Origin: Gammaproteobacteria bacterium
GTDB lineage: Bacteria > Pseudomonadota > Gammaproteobacteria > Pseudomonadales > Azotimanducaceae
DNA: 64,000 nt
Direction of reading: 5' to 3'
Assembly: GCA_009841635.1 (NCBI GenBank)
Contig: VXLJ01000025.1
Coordinates: forward strand, 30,224 to 94,223
The translations under genes were made by a program, and so were the position numbers. How positions within the stretch are numbered: the first letter of the stretch is position 1; the number at the start of each line of letters is the position of its first letter. Under the pieces are notes generated by a model that was not told the DNA's origin, did no database searches, and saw only the letters and a program-made list of their open reading frames with translations. This document shows positions 1-8,408 of this stretch, in pieces.

Positions 1-270
1 CGCTTTTCAGCGTTTTCATTTCAGCTCTGAGTGTATTTCCGAGATTGTTCAAATCACCTTTCGTCGTCTCACGCAAATTCTCGATGTCTCTCCGCACGCT
101 CGGACCACTCCTGGTGAATTTGCGGATCTCCTCGAGGTGAATGTGCGTACTTCGGAGGCGGAGAGGAGAAGAGCTCCTTTTTCAAAGACCTCACCGCGCA
201 AATGGAATCTGAATTCTCATCAACATGTGTTTGAATTAACGGCTATTCATGTGCAATTCCTGTCGCTAGC
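1..270. other. No gene recognised (left edge)
   Basis: I see no convincing coding frame, RNA or repeat here. A competing frame running from about 137 through 427 has no recognisable composition or motif and overlaps the better-supported gene at 271. The stretch may hold the promoter of that gene or the tail of something cut by the window edge. Confidence 0.4.
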
Positions 271-573
271 ATGTCTATTCGACAGCAGGTATTGGTTCTC
301 TACCTCGCCAATTCCGCGCTCGATTCGCCCGTCAAAGCATGGGCGCGATATGACGGTACGGGCAACAAACGCCATCAAGCTGGTTACGACGAACAGCCAC
401 CCTACCTCACTGGATTGGACGCATTGAAAGACGGCTGGCGCATGATTCAAGCTTCACCTTTGATTAATCACAACACCGGCGATGAGTTCCGCACTGGATA
501 TTTCAAGTACGAGTTTTTCTTCGAGAAGCTTGAAGAAATTTCGAGCGGATCGTCGAAGACTCAAGCCGAGTAG
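271..573 (+). CDS. Small hypothetical protein, 100 aa
   Basis: This is a short soluble protein with no signal peptide or membrane segment. It begins with a hydrophobic strand-like stretch (VLVLYLANSALDSP), has an aromatic and Gly-rich centre (YDGTGNKR, PPYLTGLDALKDGWRMIQ), and ends in FKYEFFFEKLEEI followed by a Ser/Lys tail. The pattern resembles small uncharacterised proteins I associate with Gammaproteobacteria, but I cannot name a family. It ends 29 bases before the PhyH gene and may be cotranscribed with it. I chose this frame over the overlapping frame at 137 because it keeps a protein-like mix of charged and aromatic residues to the end. Confidence 0.5.
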   Translation: MSIRQQVLVLYLANSALDSPVKAWARYDGTGNKRHQAGYDEQPPYLTGLDALKDGWRMIQASPLINHNTGDEFRTGYFKYEFFFEKLEEISSGSSKTQAE

Positions 574-602
574 GATTTCACTAACGTAAACCTAACAACA
601 AC

Positions 603-1547
603 ATGTCAAATGGTGTCGTCAAATTAAGCAGCCGGGCTATGGCTGAATTCGCGAGCCGTGGCTTCGTGAAACTCGAAGGCGTTGTCCCGCCATCGCTTAA
701 TGAATCATTTCTGGCTGAACTCGAACGAACATTCGCCAGCGATCAGACCAACAAGGGCTCAACGATGCCAGCGGTGCCAGCTGGTACAACGATCGACGAA
801 GCGTTACCCAACGAGACGATCCTAGGTCAGATTTTGCGTTTGCCTCCCATACGTGGTGCAATTGAGAGTTTGGTGGGCACTGGCAGTTTGCTTGATCACC
901 ATTTTGTGCACGTGTTGCCCCCAAAAAACGTTCTCGAGTCGATGGGTCGCCAAGCGAATGCGCAACATCTTCATCAGGACTCAACCATCGACGTGCGGGA
1001 AGCCTTCGACATTCAGTTGTTCTATTTCCCACAACAAATCGATCCTGAAATGGGCGGTACGCGCTACTTGCCAGGTTCGCATTTGCGAATTGTGAATGAA
1101 GGCGCAATCGCCAGATATCAGAATGTTGTTGGCCAGCAACATGTTGTATGCGAGGCCGGGACAATCTTTTTTATGCATCATGGTATTTGGCATGGCGGTA
1201 GCATAAATGTCAGCGAGCGCACGCGCTACCTTTACAAGCTGCGGCTCAACCCGACGGTGCCACAGGTCAGGTTGTGGGACACATCAGACCTAACCACGGT
1301 CGAATCGGAACCCAAACCGATCTTCTTTGTGCGGCAACCTTCGGACCCAAACAGCATTCAGAACATTCTGACACGTAGCGAACCGTGGTTCGAAGGTGAT
1401 ACCGGACGTATCGAATTCATAAATCGCGTTCGATTTTGGCGACGCTTGTTGGGTGATCCGTCGTTCGACGCACACTATTGGGTAACACGACTCGAACAAA
1501 ACCCAACGGCGCGCGACGAAATCAATACAACTCTGACCTCAATCTAA
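603..1547 (+). CDS. Phytanoyl-CoA dioxygenase (PhyH) family protein
   Basis: This is an Fe(II)/2-oxoglutarate-dependent oxygenase of the PhyH family, 314 aa, predicted to be cytoplasmic. The iron-binding triad is visible: H124-Q-D126 in the segment HLHQDSTIDVR and the distal H197 in the segment IWHGGS. Arg 206 or 208 follows at the usual place for binding the 2-oxoglutarate carboxylate. The family landmark GGTRYLPGSH lies between the two metal sites. In this family the enzyme hydroxylates a substrate with O2 and 2-oxoglutarate, releasing succinate and CO2; the substrate cannot be read from sequence, and many bacterial members act on small molecules rather than phytanoyl-CoA. The nucleoside hydrolase follows after about 19 bases, so the two probably form an operon. 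It is one of five PhyH proteins in the window. Confidence 0.9.
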   Translation: MSNGVVKLSSRAMAEFASRGFVKLEGVVPPSLNESFLAELERTFASDQTNKGSTMPAVPAGTTIDEALPNETILGQILRLPPIRGAIESLVGTGSLLDHHFVHVLPPKNVLESMGRQANAQHLHQDSTIDVREAFDIQLFYFPQQIDPEMGGTRYLPGSHLRIVNEGAIARYQNVVGQQHVVCEAGTIFFMHHGIWHGGSINVSERTRYLYKLRLNPTVPQVRLWDTSDLTTVESEPKPIFFVRQPSDPNSIQNILTRSEPWFEGDTGRIEFINRVRFWRRLLGDPSFDAHYWVTRLEQNPTARDEINTTLTSI

Positions 1548-1566
1548 TCCGCTTGGAGCGATGGTA

Positions 1567-2472
1567 ATGCGCATACCCATTCTTATTGACTCAGATGCCA
1601 ACAACGAACTAGACGACCAACACGCCATCGCATATGCGGCCGTCAATAGCGATGTCTTCGAGCTCGTTGGCGTTACAGTAAACAACACACCATTAGGCGA
1701 TGGCATTCAAGGCCAGTACGACGAGGCAAAACGTGTGCTTGAACTGTGCGCGTCATTTGATCGAGTACCTCTCTTCAAAGGTGCAGACCGCAATTACGAC
1801 GATATAAAGAATGCGCTACAAACCGATACCTACGATGGAAAAGACGCCGTTGAGTTCATCGTGGCGGAAGCGCGACGACAACGTGACCAAGCTTTGGTCT
1901 TGATCCCGATCGGGAAACTCACCAATATCGCGCTAGCCATCGATCGAGCGCCGGATATCGAATCTCGGGTTCGGGTTGTGTGGCTCGGCAGCAACTATCC
2001 GGAAGACGGTGAATACAACCTGCTCGCCGATATACCGGCGGTCAATCGCATCTTGAATTCAACCGTGCCGTTCGAAATGGTGACCGTGCGGTACGTCCAA
2101 ACCACTGGTTCTGCGGCCGTAGCCGTCGAAACGGACTTTATTCGTGAAACGATGCCAGGTCTCGGTCCACAGGTAGCCCCTATTGAAGGCAGACACACCG
2201 GCGAATTCAGCTTTTTTGGCGATTATTCCGTAGCGCTCTTTGAGCACATGAACTTCCCTAAGCGACCTTTATTCGATGTGGTGGCTGTCGCTGTCGTTAA
2301 GAACCCCGCGTGGGGCTCAAGACGCGAGATCCCCGCGCCACTTCTAGATGGCAAAACCTGGCAAGAACGCGTCGACAATCCTCGTCGCATCGCACTGTGG
2401 GAAAACTTCGACAAAGACGCCATCCTTGGCGATTTATTCGATAGCTTGCGAAATTACCGTCTACCTTCTTGA
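1567..2472 (+). CDS. Nucleoside hydrolase (IUNH family)
   Basis: This is a member of the inosine/uridine-preferring nucleoside hydrolase family, about 301 aa, which cleaves N-glycosidic bonds of ribonucleosides using a bound calcium. The N-terminal calcium motif is present as DSDANNELDD, and a later Asp in RPLFDVVAVAV matches the C-terminal ligand region. Two in-frame ATG codons lie at 1561 and 1567. GGAG at 1555-1558 is 8 bases from the second and only 2 from the first, so I take 1567. The gene follows a PhyH oxygenase closely, and its substrate may be linked to that enzyme. The 3-prime end overlaps the convergent permease gene by 19 bases. Confidence 0.88.
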   Translation: MRIPILIDSDANNELDDQHAIAYAAVNSDVFELVGVTVNNTPLGDGIQGQYDEAKRVLELCASFDRVPLFKGADRNYDDIKNALQTDTYDGKDAVEFIVAEARRQRDQALVLIPIGKLTNIALAIDRAPDIESRVRVVWLGSNYPEDGEYNLLADIPAVNRILNSTVPFEMVTVRYVQTTGSAAVAVETDFIRETMPGLGPQVAPIEGRHTGEFSFFGDYSVALFEHMNFPKRPLFDVVAVAVVKNPAWGSRREIPAPLLDGKTWQERVDNPRRIALWENFDKDAILGDLFDSLRNYRLPS

Positions 2473-3830
2473 CTCGCTAGCTTGCGTCCGAACATGGTGT
2501 AAAACACAATGCCAACGCAGCTCCAAAGGCTGATGATCACCCACTCTGGTGTGCCTAAGGCAGAATCAAACGGCGGGAAGAAAAGAATAAACAGTCCTAC
2601 ACCTAGAACGATTGCAATCGTTCCAACAGTTCTGCCATATTTAAGCCGATACGGTCTCAGCATCTCCGGTTCTTTCGCCCTTAATGCAAGAAATGCAATT
2701 GGCACAAAAATGTATGCAAGCACCGTGCCGAAACTGCCAGCATTAATGAACCAAACCAAGATGGTACGGCCAAAAAACGGCGACAGGCAGGAAAGCACAC
2801 CAATCACAACGACGGCAAGCCACGGCGTATGAAAGCGCGGGTGGAGTTCGCCGAATTTCTTCGGTAGGAAACCTGAATTCGCCAGCGCGAACATCAAGCG
2901 GCTACCACCAATGATGAACGCATTCCAGCTCGTGAGTATGCCGCCGATCCCACCTATGACCAATATCGCACCGGCGACAGGATGTCGCCACAATGCCGCG
3001 GCCGCGTCGCCGCTGGACATGCTGGTTACGGCGAAATCAGCGCGTGGCATAGCTGTCGCCGCCGCGAACGAAATCACCCCATACCAAAGAACTGCCAACG
3101 CGACCGAGAAAACAAGCAACCAGCCCAACCGCTTCAACGGCACGGCCAATTCCTCTGCAGCTTGAGGAATGACGTCGAAGCCAACCAACAGCACTGGCAC
3201 CATCACCAAGACTTTGAGCCATCCAGACGTGCCTAACCCAAACATCGGTTCTAAATGCGCGCCTTCGCCGTTCAAACCTGCACCGGTGAAGAGCACAATC
3301 CCCGACGCGAGAATGACCATGGTGACCACGGTTTGTACAAACGCCGCCATCTTGATGCCGAGCACGTTTATGACGGTCATGACAATCGCGCCGCCGACAC
3401 CGATCAATAGAAACCCAACATCGACCGGGTAATCCTGAATGGTCCACAGTTCACCAAAACGAACCGCGGGCACGAGGTACGAAACAGCTTCAGGCAACGC
3501 GACGGATTCAAACAAGCAAACGGTGGTGTACGCCATGAGCAATGCCCACGTGCAAACGAACGATGGCGTAGCACCCAGAGCTCGATGTGTATATACATGC
3601 TCGCCACCCGCCCGGGGCATCGCTGTAACTAATTCCGCATAGGTGAGCGCAATGAACAGCACCGTGATGCCGCCGACCAAGAATGCGAGCAGGACCCCGA
3701 TGCTCCCGGCTTGGTCCACCCAAAAGCCAGTCATCATGATCCAGCTCCAACCGATCATGGCACCGAACGACAGCGTCAAGACCTCCCGTTGACGCAATAC
3801 TCGCTCAAATCCCGACAATTGCTCGCTCAC
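2454..3830 (-). CDS. APC-family amino acid permease
   Basis: This 458-residue inner-membrane protein has about twelve hydrophobic segments and is an amino acid-polyamine-organocation secondary transporter. The first helix carries the family substrate-binding pattern (FGAMIGWSW), followed by GSIGVLLAFLVGG and the loop PRAGGEHVYTHRALG, which resembles the APC consensus loop after helix 2. Substrate is not predictable beyond an amine or amino acid. The start is GTG at 3830. The gene points toward the nucleoside hydrolase and overlaps its end by 19 bases; it is divergent from the YdjM-like gene at 3938. Confidence 0.88.
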   Translation of the reverse strand: MSEQLSGFERVLRQREVLTLSFGAMIGWSWIMMTGFWVDQAGSIGVLLAFLVGGITVLFIALTYAELVTAMPRAGGEHVYTHRALGATPSFVCTWALLMAYTTVCLFESVALPEAVSYLVPAVRFGELWTIQDYPVDVGFLLIGVGGAIVMTVINVLGIKMAAFVQTVVTMVILASGIVLFTGAGLNGEGAHLEPMFGLGTSGWLKVLVMVPVLLVGFDVIPQAAEELAVPLKRLGWLLVFSVALAVLWYGVISFAAATAMPRADFAVTSMSSGDAAAALWRHPVAGAILVIGGIGGILTSWNAFIIGGSRLMFALANSGFLPKKFGELHPRFHTPWLAVVVIGVLSCLSPFFGRTILVWFINAGSFGTVLAYIFVPIAFLALRAKEPEMLRPYRLKYGRTVGTIAIVLGVGLFILFFPPFDSALGTPEWVIISLWSCVGIVFYTMFGRKLASQEGRR

Positions 3831-3937
3831 TCGCTTTTCACTCGCTGGTTCACAGATTTTCGAACACGATGCCTCTACTCACAAGAAGCGTGGCAACGCT
3901 TGCTCTTAAGACTGTAGGAATTTAACAACCCACACCG

Positions 3938-4972
3938 ATGGACCCTATTTCGCAAGGCGCATTAGGCGCGGTCGTGCCACAAACGCTGCTGCGCCACGAA
4001 AACCTCGGGCGACTCACGCTGTGCGCCGCGTTGGCAGGAATGGCACCAGACCTGGATGTGTTTATCACGAGCGAAACCGATCCACTTATGTTCTTGGTCT
4101 ATCACCGGCAATTCACTCATTCGCTGGTGTTCATTCCTATAGGCGCACTGATTGTCGCTGGTGGGTTGTATCCGTTTATGCGCAAGGCAATCGAGTTCAA
4201 GTACTTGTATCTTGCATGTTTGCTAGGGTATGCGACCCACGGTTTACTCGATGCCTGTACATCGTACGGCACCCAGCTGTTTTGGCCTTTCACTGACTAT
4301 CGCGTCGCATGGAACGTAGTGTCTGTCTTGGATCCCACGTTCACGATTCCGCTTTTGGTTGCGGTCATTGCCGCGTTGCTATGGCGACGTCGTTGGATCG
4401 CCGGATTAGGACTGCTGTGGGCCGTTGTTTATTTGAGCTTTGGCACTTTGCAGAGCTACACTGCCTACCAAGCAGGTGCGACGTTAGCCGAACTTAGAAA
4501 TCACGAGGCGCAACATTTGACGGTGAAACCCAGTATCGCCAACGCGTTCGTTTTTAAGGTCATCTACGAATTTGAGAATACGTACTACATTGACGCGGTG
4601 CGGGTCGGACTGGACCGCCAGGCAACGATCTGCGGTCTCGGTTCGAAAATCGCCAAACTAGACATCCAACACGATCTACCTTGGCTTGCACCGGGGCAGC
4701 AACGCGAGGACGTGGCTCGATTCAACTGGTTTTCGCAAGGATACGTGGCAATGGATCCGGCAGTGCCGAATCGTATCTTTGACGTGCGCTACTCGGTGAT
4801 TCCCAATGAACTTACGCCGTTGTGGGTGATCGATCTTGATCCTAATGCTTCATCTTCTGCACACGTTACCTTCAGCAATGTGCAAAGCGTGGATGAAGGA
4901 CAAATGGATCGTATGTTTGCGATGTTGAGAGGCTCCAGCTGCCGCCCATTGCATGCCGAGGTTTCCGCTTGA
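3938..4972 (+). CDS. YdjM/DUF457-type membrane-bound metal-dependent hydrolase
   Basis: This is a 344-aa membrane protein of the YdjM family (LexA-regulated, membrane-bound, predicted metal-dependent hydrolase). The family signature is clear at the N-terminus: MDPISQGALGAVV, then GMAPDLDV and YHRQFTHSLVF, giving the conserved Asp and His residues. About four hydrophobic helices fill residues 20-190 and include the second conserved H/D patch HGLLDACTSYGTQ. The C-terminal 150 residues are a soluble domain. The enzymatic reaction of this family is unproven. The gene stands alone between a divergent permease and the sulfatase-like gene, and I see no obvious LexA box upstream. Confidence 0.85.
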   Translation: MDPISQGALGAVVPQTLLRHENLGRLTLCAALAGMAPDLDVFITSETDPLMFLVYHRQFTHSLVFIPIGALIVAGGLYPFMRKAIEFKYLYLACLLGYATHGLLDACTSYGTQLFWPFTDYRVAWNVVSVLDPTFTIPLLVAVIAALLWRRRWIAGLGLLWAVVYLSFGTLQSYTAYQAGATLAELRNHEAQHLTVKPSIANAFVFKVIYEFENTYYIDAVRVGLDRQATICGLGSKIAKLDIQHDLPWLAPGQQREDVARFNWFSQGYVAMDPAVPNRIFDVRYSVIPNELTPLWVIDLDPNASSSAHVTFSNVQSVDEGQMDRMFAMLRGSSCRPLHAEVSA

Positions 4973-4988
4973 TTGGCTTATGCCCCAC

Positions 4989-5042
4989 GATTTAACGTAG
5001 TTAGAAGTCAAGCGCCTACTTCGCGTTAAATCACAACGTTGC
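4989..5042. repeat. 9-bp inverted repeat with 36-nt spacer
   Basis: GATTTAACG at 4989-4997 is matched by CGTTAAATC at 5034-5042. The pair lies in the 99-base gap between the YdjM-like gene and the sulfatase-fold gene. It is AT-rich with no T-run after it, so it is not a standard terminator. It may be a regulator site for the downstream gene or a chance pair. Confidence 0.35.
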
Positions 5043-5071
5043 AGTGCCCTCTACAGTGAATTCGATCAGCT

Positions 5072-6463
5072 ATGAAAAAGAACGTCATCATCTTGGTCAC
5101 CGACACCTTCCGGTTCGACAATCTCTTCGGTTACGCTACGCGACCAGTTCGTACACCATGCCTGGATCGGTTTTGCGAAACGAGCGCGACGAATGTCACG
5201 AACTTCTTCACCGCGAGTTTTCCAACGATTCCTAACCGAACGGATTTAGCAACCGGCATCTTCGGTTGGCCACACTATGGGTGGCAACCCATCGACCAAA
5301 GCAATCCAAACCATATCGGCAAAACGCTGCATCGTGAGGGATATGTAACCCAATTGATCTGCGATTGCCCGCATCTCTTTAACAGCCGTTTTCAATTTGG
5401 GTTTGATGCGGCTTACCAACATCGCGGCCAAGAAGGCGACAAGCATCTGCTGCATTTGAATCATCCGATCACGAACGAAATGCCGTTGGAAAAGACGCGG
5501 CAGATACCGATTTGGAATGACAGCAGCCTTGCAGACGCCCACCGTTGGATCAACCGCTATTTCGAGGTGGAAGAAGAGACGTTTATGTACAAAACTGCCT
5601 CGACAACCGTGCGATGGCTAGAGGAAAACTATCAAGCTGAGCCATTCTTTCTCTGGGTTGACTTTTTCGATCCCCATGAACCATGGGATCCACCCGAGTA
5701 CATGGTGAAGAACTACGACCCTGATTACGACGGCGTACCCATGATCCATTGCAACTACGGTCCTGCGACCGATTACTCGGAGGCCGAACTTCACAATCTA
5801 TGGGCGCACTACGCGGCAGAATCCGAACTCGTCGACAAGCAGTTAGGCGTGGTGCTGCAAAAGATTCAGGAATTGCGTCTTCTCGACAATTCCATCGTCA
5901 TCATTACCAGCGACCACGGCACGAGCATCGGCGAGCACAACCGCACGGGCAAAAGCAACATCTCAGACAACGACGATCGCTTCTGGCCGATCTATCCCGA
6001 AGTTGGCCATGTGCCATTCATCATAGGTGGTGCTGGCGTACCCTCTGGTAAAACCGTGGACTTTCTCGCCCAACCACCAGATATCTTGCCCACCTTGAGC
6101 GAGCTAGCGGGATTCGAACTTGACGTTCGACAACCTGTCAACGGTATGAGTTTCGCTAGCGCCCTACAGAATGGCAAAAGTCATCGTGACCTCGTTGTTA
6201 GCGCAGGTTACATTCGCGTCCTCGAAGATGGCTCTTGTCCACCTAACGCTGTTACACCGTTTGCCATAGACGGACGGTGGGGCTACGCTGCAGTTGGTGC
6301 GGAAGGCACGCCAGAGCTGTACGAGTACGTCAAGGACCAGAACGCCGAAACGAATGTGATAGATGACCATCCTGAGCAAGCAAAAGAAATGCAACAAAAA
6401 TTCGAGGCGCATATGCGTTCAATTGGTGGCGATGACGCGCTCGTGAACTGCTGGTCGCCATAA
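5072..6463 (+). CDS. Sulfatase-fold hydrolase with Thr at the nucleophile site
   Basis: This 463-aa protein has the alkaline-phosphatase/sulfatase fold: the N-terminal strand NVIILVTDTFRFDN with metal-binding Asp, a central SDHGTSIGEHN metal motif, and the DPHEPWDPP loop. In type I sulfatases the nucleophile motif is C/S-x-P-x-R, where Cys or Ser is converted to formylglycine. Here it reads T52-I-P-N-R56, so formylglycine cannot form. Threonine is the nucleophile in nucleotide pyrophosphatase/phosphodiesterase relatives, so a phosphodiesterase or phosphatase-type activity is more likely than sulfate ester hydrolysis; this is inference. There is no signal peptide, so it is likely cytoplasmic. 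The flavin oxidoreductase remnant follows after 31 bases. Confidence 0.85.
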   Translation: MKKNVIILVTDTFRFDNLFGYATRPVRTPCLDRFCETSATNVTNFFTASFPTIPNRTDLATGIFGWPHYGWQPIDQSNPNHIGKTLHREGYVTQLICDCPHLFNSRFQFGFDAAYQHRGQEGDKHLLHLNHPITNEMPLEKTRQIPIWNDSSLADAHRWINRYFEVEEETFMYKTASTTVRWLEENYQAEPFFLWVDFFDPHEPWDPPEYMVKNYDPDYDGVPMIHCNYGPATDYSEAELHNLWAHYAAESELVDKQLGVVLQKIQELRLLDNSIVIITSDHGTSIGEHNRTGKSNISDNDDRFWPIYPEVGHVPFIIGGAGVPSGKTVDFLAQPPDILPTLSELAGFELDVRQPVNGMSFASALQNGKSHRDLVVSAGYIRVLEDGSCPPNAVTPFAIDGRWGYAAVGAEGTPELYEYVKDQNAETNVIDDHPEQAKEMQQKFEAHMRSIGGDDALVNCWSP

Positions 6464-6494
6464 CGCATTCCGGCAACAAAATAAGGGGAAATCC

Positions 6495-7427
6495 ATGCAA
6501 TTTGGTGCGCAAGTTTCTTGCTATCGCAATACCTGGGACTCCATTCGCGCGGTGGTCGACATTCTCGAAACTGGCGCATGTTGGGAGAGCGTGTGGTTTG
6601 CGGACCACTTTCTCCCACCGCCTGGTCGCAAGGAAGAGGAGCACTTAACTGCACATGAAGGATTTACGGTCGCAGCAGCGGTGGCTGGGTTTACCACCAA
6701 ACTCCGCATTGGCCACTTAGTGCTTGGCAACACTTACCGTAATCCGGGGTTAGTCGCCAAGATGGCGACAACCATGGACCAAATCTCGCACGGACGATTC
6801 GTACTTGGCATTGGCGCCGCATGGTTCAAGCGAGAACATGAGGCATATGGCTGGGAATTCCCGAGCATGCGCGAGCGGCAGGATTGATTTGAAGAAGCGT
6901 GCGAACTCCTGCGTTCGCTATTTCACAAGGACGGCAATTCACATTTCGAAGGAAGCTACTACAAGCTAGATGACGCGCCCATGTCCCCGCGCAATTTCGA
7001 TGCCAATGGCATCCAAATTTTGGTAGGCGGCACGGGGGAGAAACGAACGCTTCGCACTCTCGCCAAGTATGGCGACATCATGAATCTCGATGGATGGTCC
7101 GGCGTACCGATGACCGCTGAAACGCTTCGTCACAAAATCAACGTCTTGAACGCTCACTGTGAGCAAGTGGGACGGGACCCGAGCGATATAACGCACACGG
7201 TTTTGATGCCAACCATGGTGTCGGACGACAAAGAAAAAGTCGCGGCGTTTGTGAATGGCCGCCGATTAGGTCTGGGCAGCGCCACAGGCCCGAAGAACTA
7301 TGTGATCGATCGCATTGGTGAGATCATTGATGCCGGTGCGGACGGCATCATGATCGGCGGCATCCCAACCGACAACTCAGAAGATTACGAACAGCTCGCA
7401 GAAGACGTACTAAGTCATTTCAGCTAA
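6495..7427 (+). pseudogene. LLM-class (F420/FMN) oxidoreductase interrupted by in-frame TGA
   Basis: Two pieces in the same reading frame make one luciferase-like monooxygenase of about 310 codons. The first (from 6495, with AAGGGGA 5 bases upstream) gives the N-terminal barrel: FGAQVSC, WESVWFADHF, IGHLVLGNTYRNP, ISHGRFVLGIGAAW. It ends in MRERQD followed by TGA at 6885-6887, and the frame then continues FEEACELLRSLF. LLM proteins usually have Arg (for example CGA) there, so one C-to-T change explains the stop. The rest is intact: ILVGGTGEKRTLRTLAKYGD and a C-terminal helix. Either this is a recent nonsense mutation or a sequencing error. A product restarting at 6981 would lack the first half of the barrel. 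Confidence 0.85.
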
Positions 7428-7572
7428 CAAAAATTCGGTGGTTTTGTGCTGAAAACCAAACCATCTATTGACTTGGTTTTCGAAGCAAACAGCCGCTGAT
7501 TCCGCTGTACTTTCCATCACTGCGAAAGGTCGGATTGGAAGTTGCCTGCTTAACTACGATCAAAGAGCAGAA

Positions 7573-7591
7573 GTGATAACCCGGTTATCAC
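7573..7591. repeat. Palindromic repeat, copy 1
   Basis: GTGATAACC-C-GGTTATCAC is a perfect 19-bp palindrome with 9-bp arms and one central base. An identical 19-bp core recurs at 7650-7668, 77 bases further on. Both lie between the LLM remnant and the convergent pnuC gene. Confidence 0.8.
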
Positions 7592-7645
7592 CTACCACCA
7601 GTTTCGCGAGAGGTGTAGTGCACGGGAAACTGAGGCGTCTAAACG

Positions 7646-7672
7646 CAAAGTGATAACCCGGTTATCACTTTG
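7646..7672. repeat. Palindromic repeat, copy 2 (13-bp arms)
   Basis: The 19-bp core of copy 1 recurs here and extends outward, giving 13-bp perfect arms around one central C (outer bases CAAAG and CTTTG). It could be a regulator binding site, a bidirectional hairpin between converging genes, or a dispersed genomic repeat. No run of five or more T follows on either strand, which argues against a simple intrinsic terminator. The rest of 7428-7726 shows no coding frame I would trust. Confidence 0.8.
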
Positions 7673-7726
7673 ACTGGCAGAGTTCGCTTGCACAACGGTA
7701 CCAAGTATGACAAAAGAACGGAACTG

Positions 7727-8365
7727 TCACGTGACTACTTGTTGCGGCGCCGGTGTGATTTTTTGTTTCCGCATCGAGATGCGCCATTGACGATAACCCC
7801 AAAACGCCATCCCGATGTACGCGACGTAGAGGAGCATGAGCTGATAAAGATCAGTCAGTCCGTACAGCGCCACCGTTGCGAAGTTGACGACTAACCAGAT
7901 AAACCAGTTCTCAATAAATTTGCGAGCTGTAAACCACATAGCACTAAGACTCAGTACGAGAATGGAGTTGTCGAGATATATGTACTCCGCCGTTTCAAAG
8001 TAATCCGGCACAATCAGTGCAAAGAAATAGGGTAATAGCAGAATTGCCACAAGACTCAGAACCCCGCAGACAAGCCAAATTCGAACCGGCGCCTTGGTAA
8101 CGGGCAACTCAGTTTTGTGTTCGGTCCCAGCAATCCAGTAGTACCAGCCATAGATATTCATCGGTAGGAAGCCGACCAGCGTTAATGTGAGATAGCCATA
8201 AAGGTTGTTATGCAACAGCACCGGTGCGCTTAAGAAACAAAACAGCACACCAAGCGGCCATGCCCAGTACTTTTCGTAAATCAGGCATAGCACCGTGAGT
8301 ACACCCACAACTGTGCTTGCGGATTCCAGCCACAGGACAATCGTTTCTATAACTTCCAGCTCCAA
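7727..8365 (-). CDS. pnuC: PnuC-family nicotinamide nucleoside transporter
   Basis: This 212-aa membrane protein has about seven hydrophobic segments and the PnuC family aromatic signature: WPLGVLFCFLSAP in the second helix, LYGYLTLTLVGFLPMNIYGWYYW near residues 54-80, and a C-terminal VALYGLTDLYQLMLLYVAYIGMAFWGYRQW. PnuC proteins take up nicotinamide riboside by facilitated diffusion for NAD synthesis; some relatives carry other vitamins such as thiamine. No NadR or kinase gene is adjacent, so the substrate is open. It is divergent from the ankyrin gene. Confidence 0.88.
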   Translation of the reverse strand: MELEVIETIVLWLESASTVVGVLTVLCLIYEKYWAWPLGVLFCFLSAPVLLHNNLYGYLTLTLVGFLPMNIYGWYYWIAGTEHKTELPVTKAPVRIWLVCGVLSLVAILLLPYFFALIVPDYFETAEYIYLDNSILVLSLSAMWFTARKFIENWFIWLVVNFATVALYGLTDLYQLMLLYVAYIGMAFWGYRQWRISMRKQKITPAPQQVVT

Positions 8366-8408
8366 TTCCGTAAGTCAACGCTTCAAAAAGCCGAGCGATT
8401 CTACGCCG

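Noticed and set aside
137-427. Open frame overlapping the 271-573 gene
   Set aside because: Its composition is untypical of a protein (basic and His/Ser-rich without pattern) and the alternative frame is more protein-like.
6885-6887. In-frame TGA of the LLM oxidoreductase as a selenocysteine codon
   Set aside because: The family has Arg, not Cys, at this place and it is not a redox site; a CGA-to-TGA change is the simplest explanation.
7439-7458. Hairpin TGGTTTT/AAAACCA just after the LLM remnant as a terminator
   Set aside because: The stem is short and AT-rich and no T-run follows.
7573-7672. Palindromic pair as the start of a CRISPR array
   Set aside because: Only two copies, each fully symmetric, with a 58-base spacer and no cas genes.
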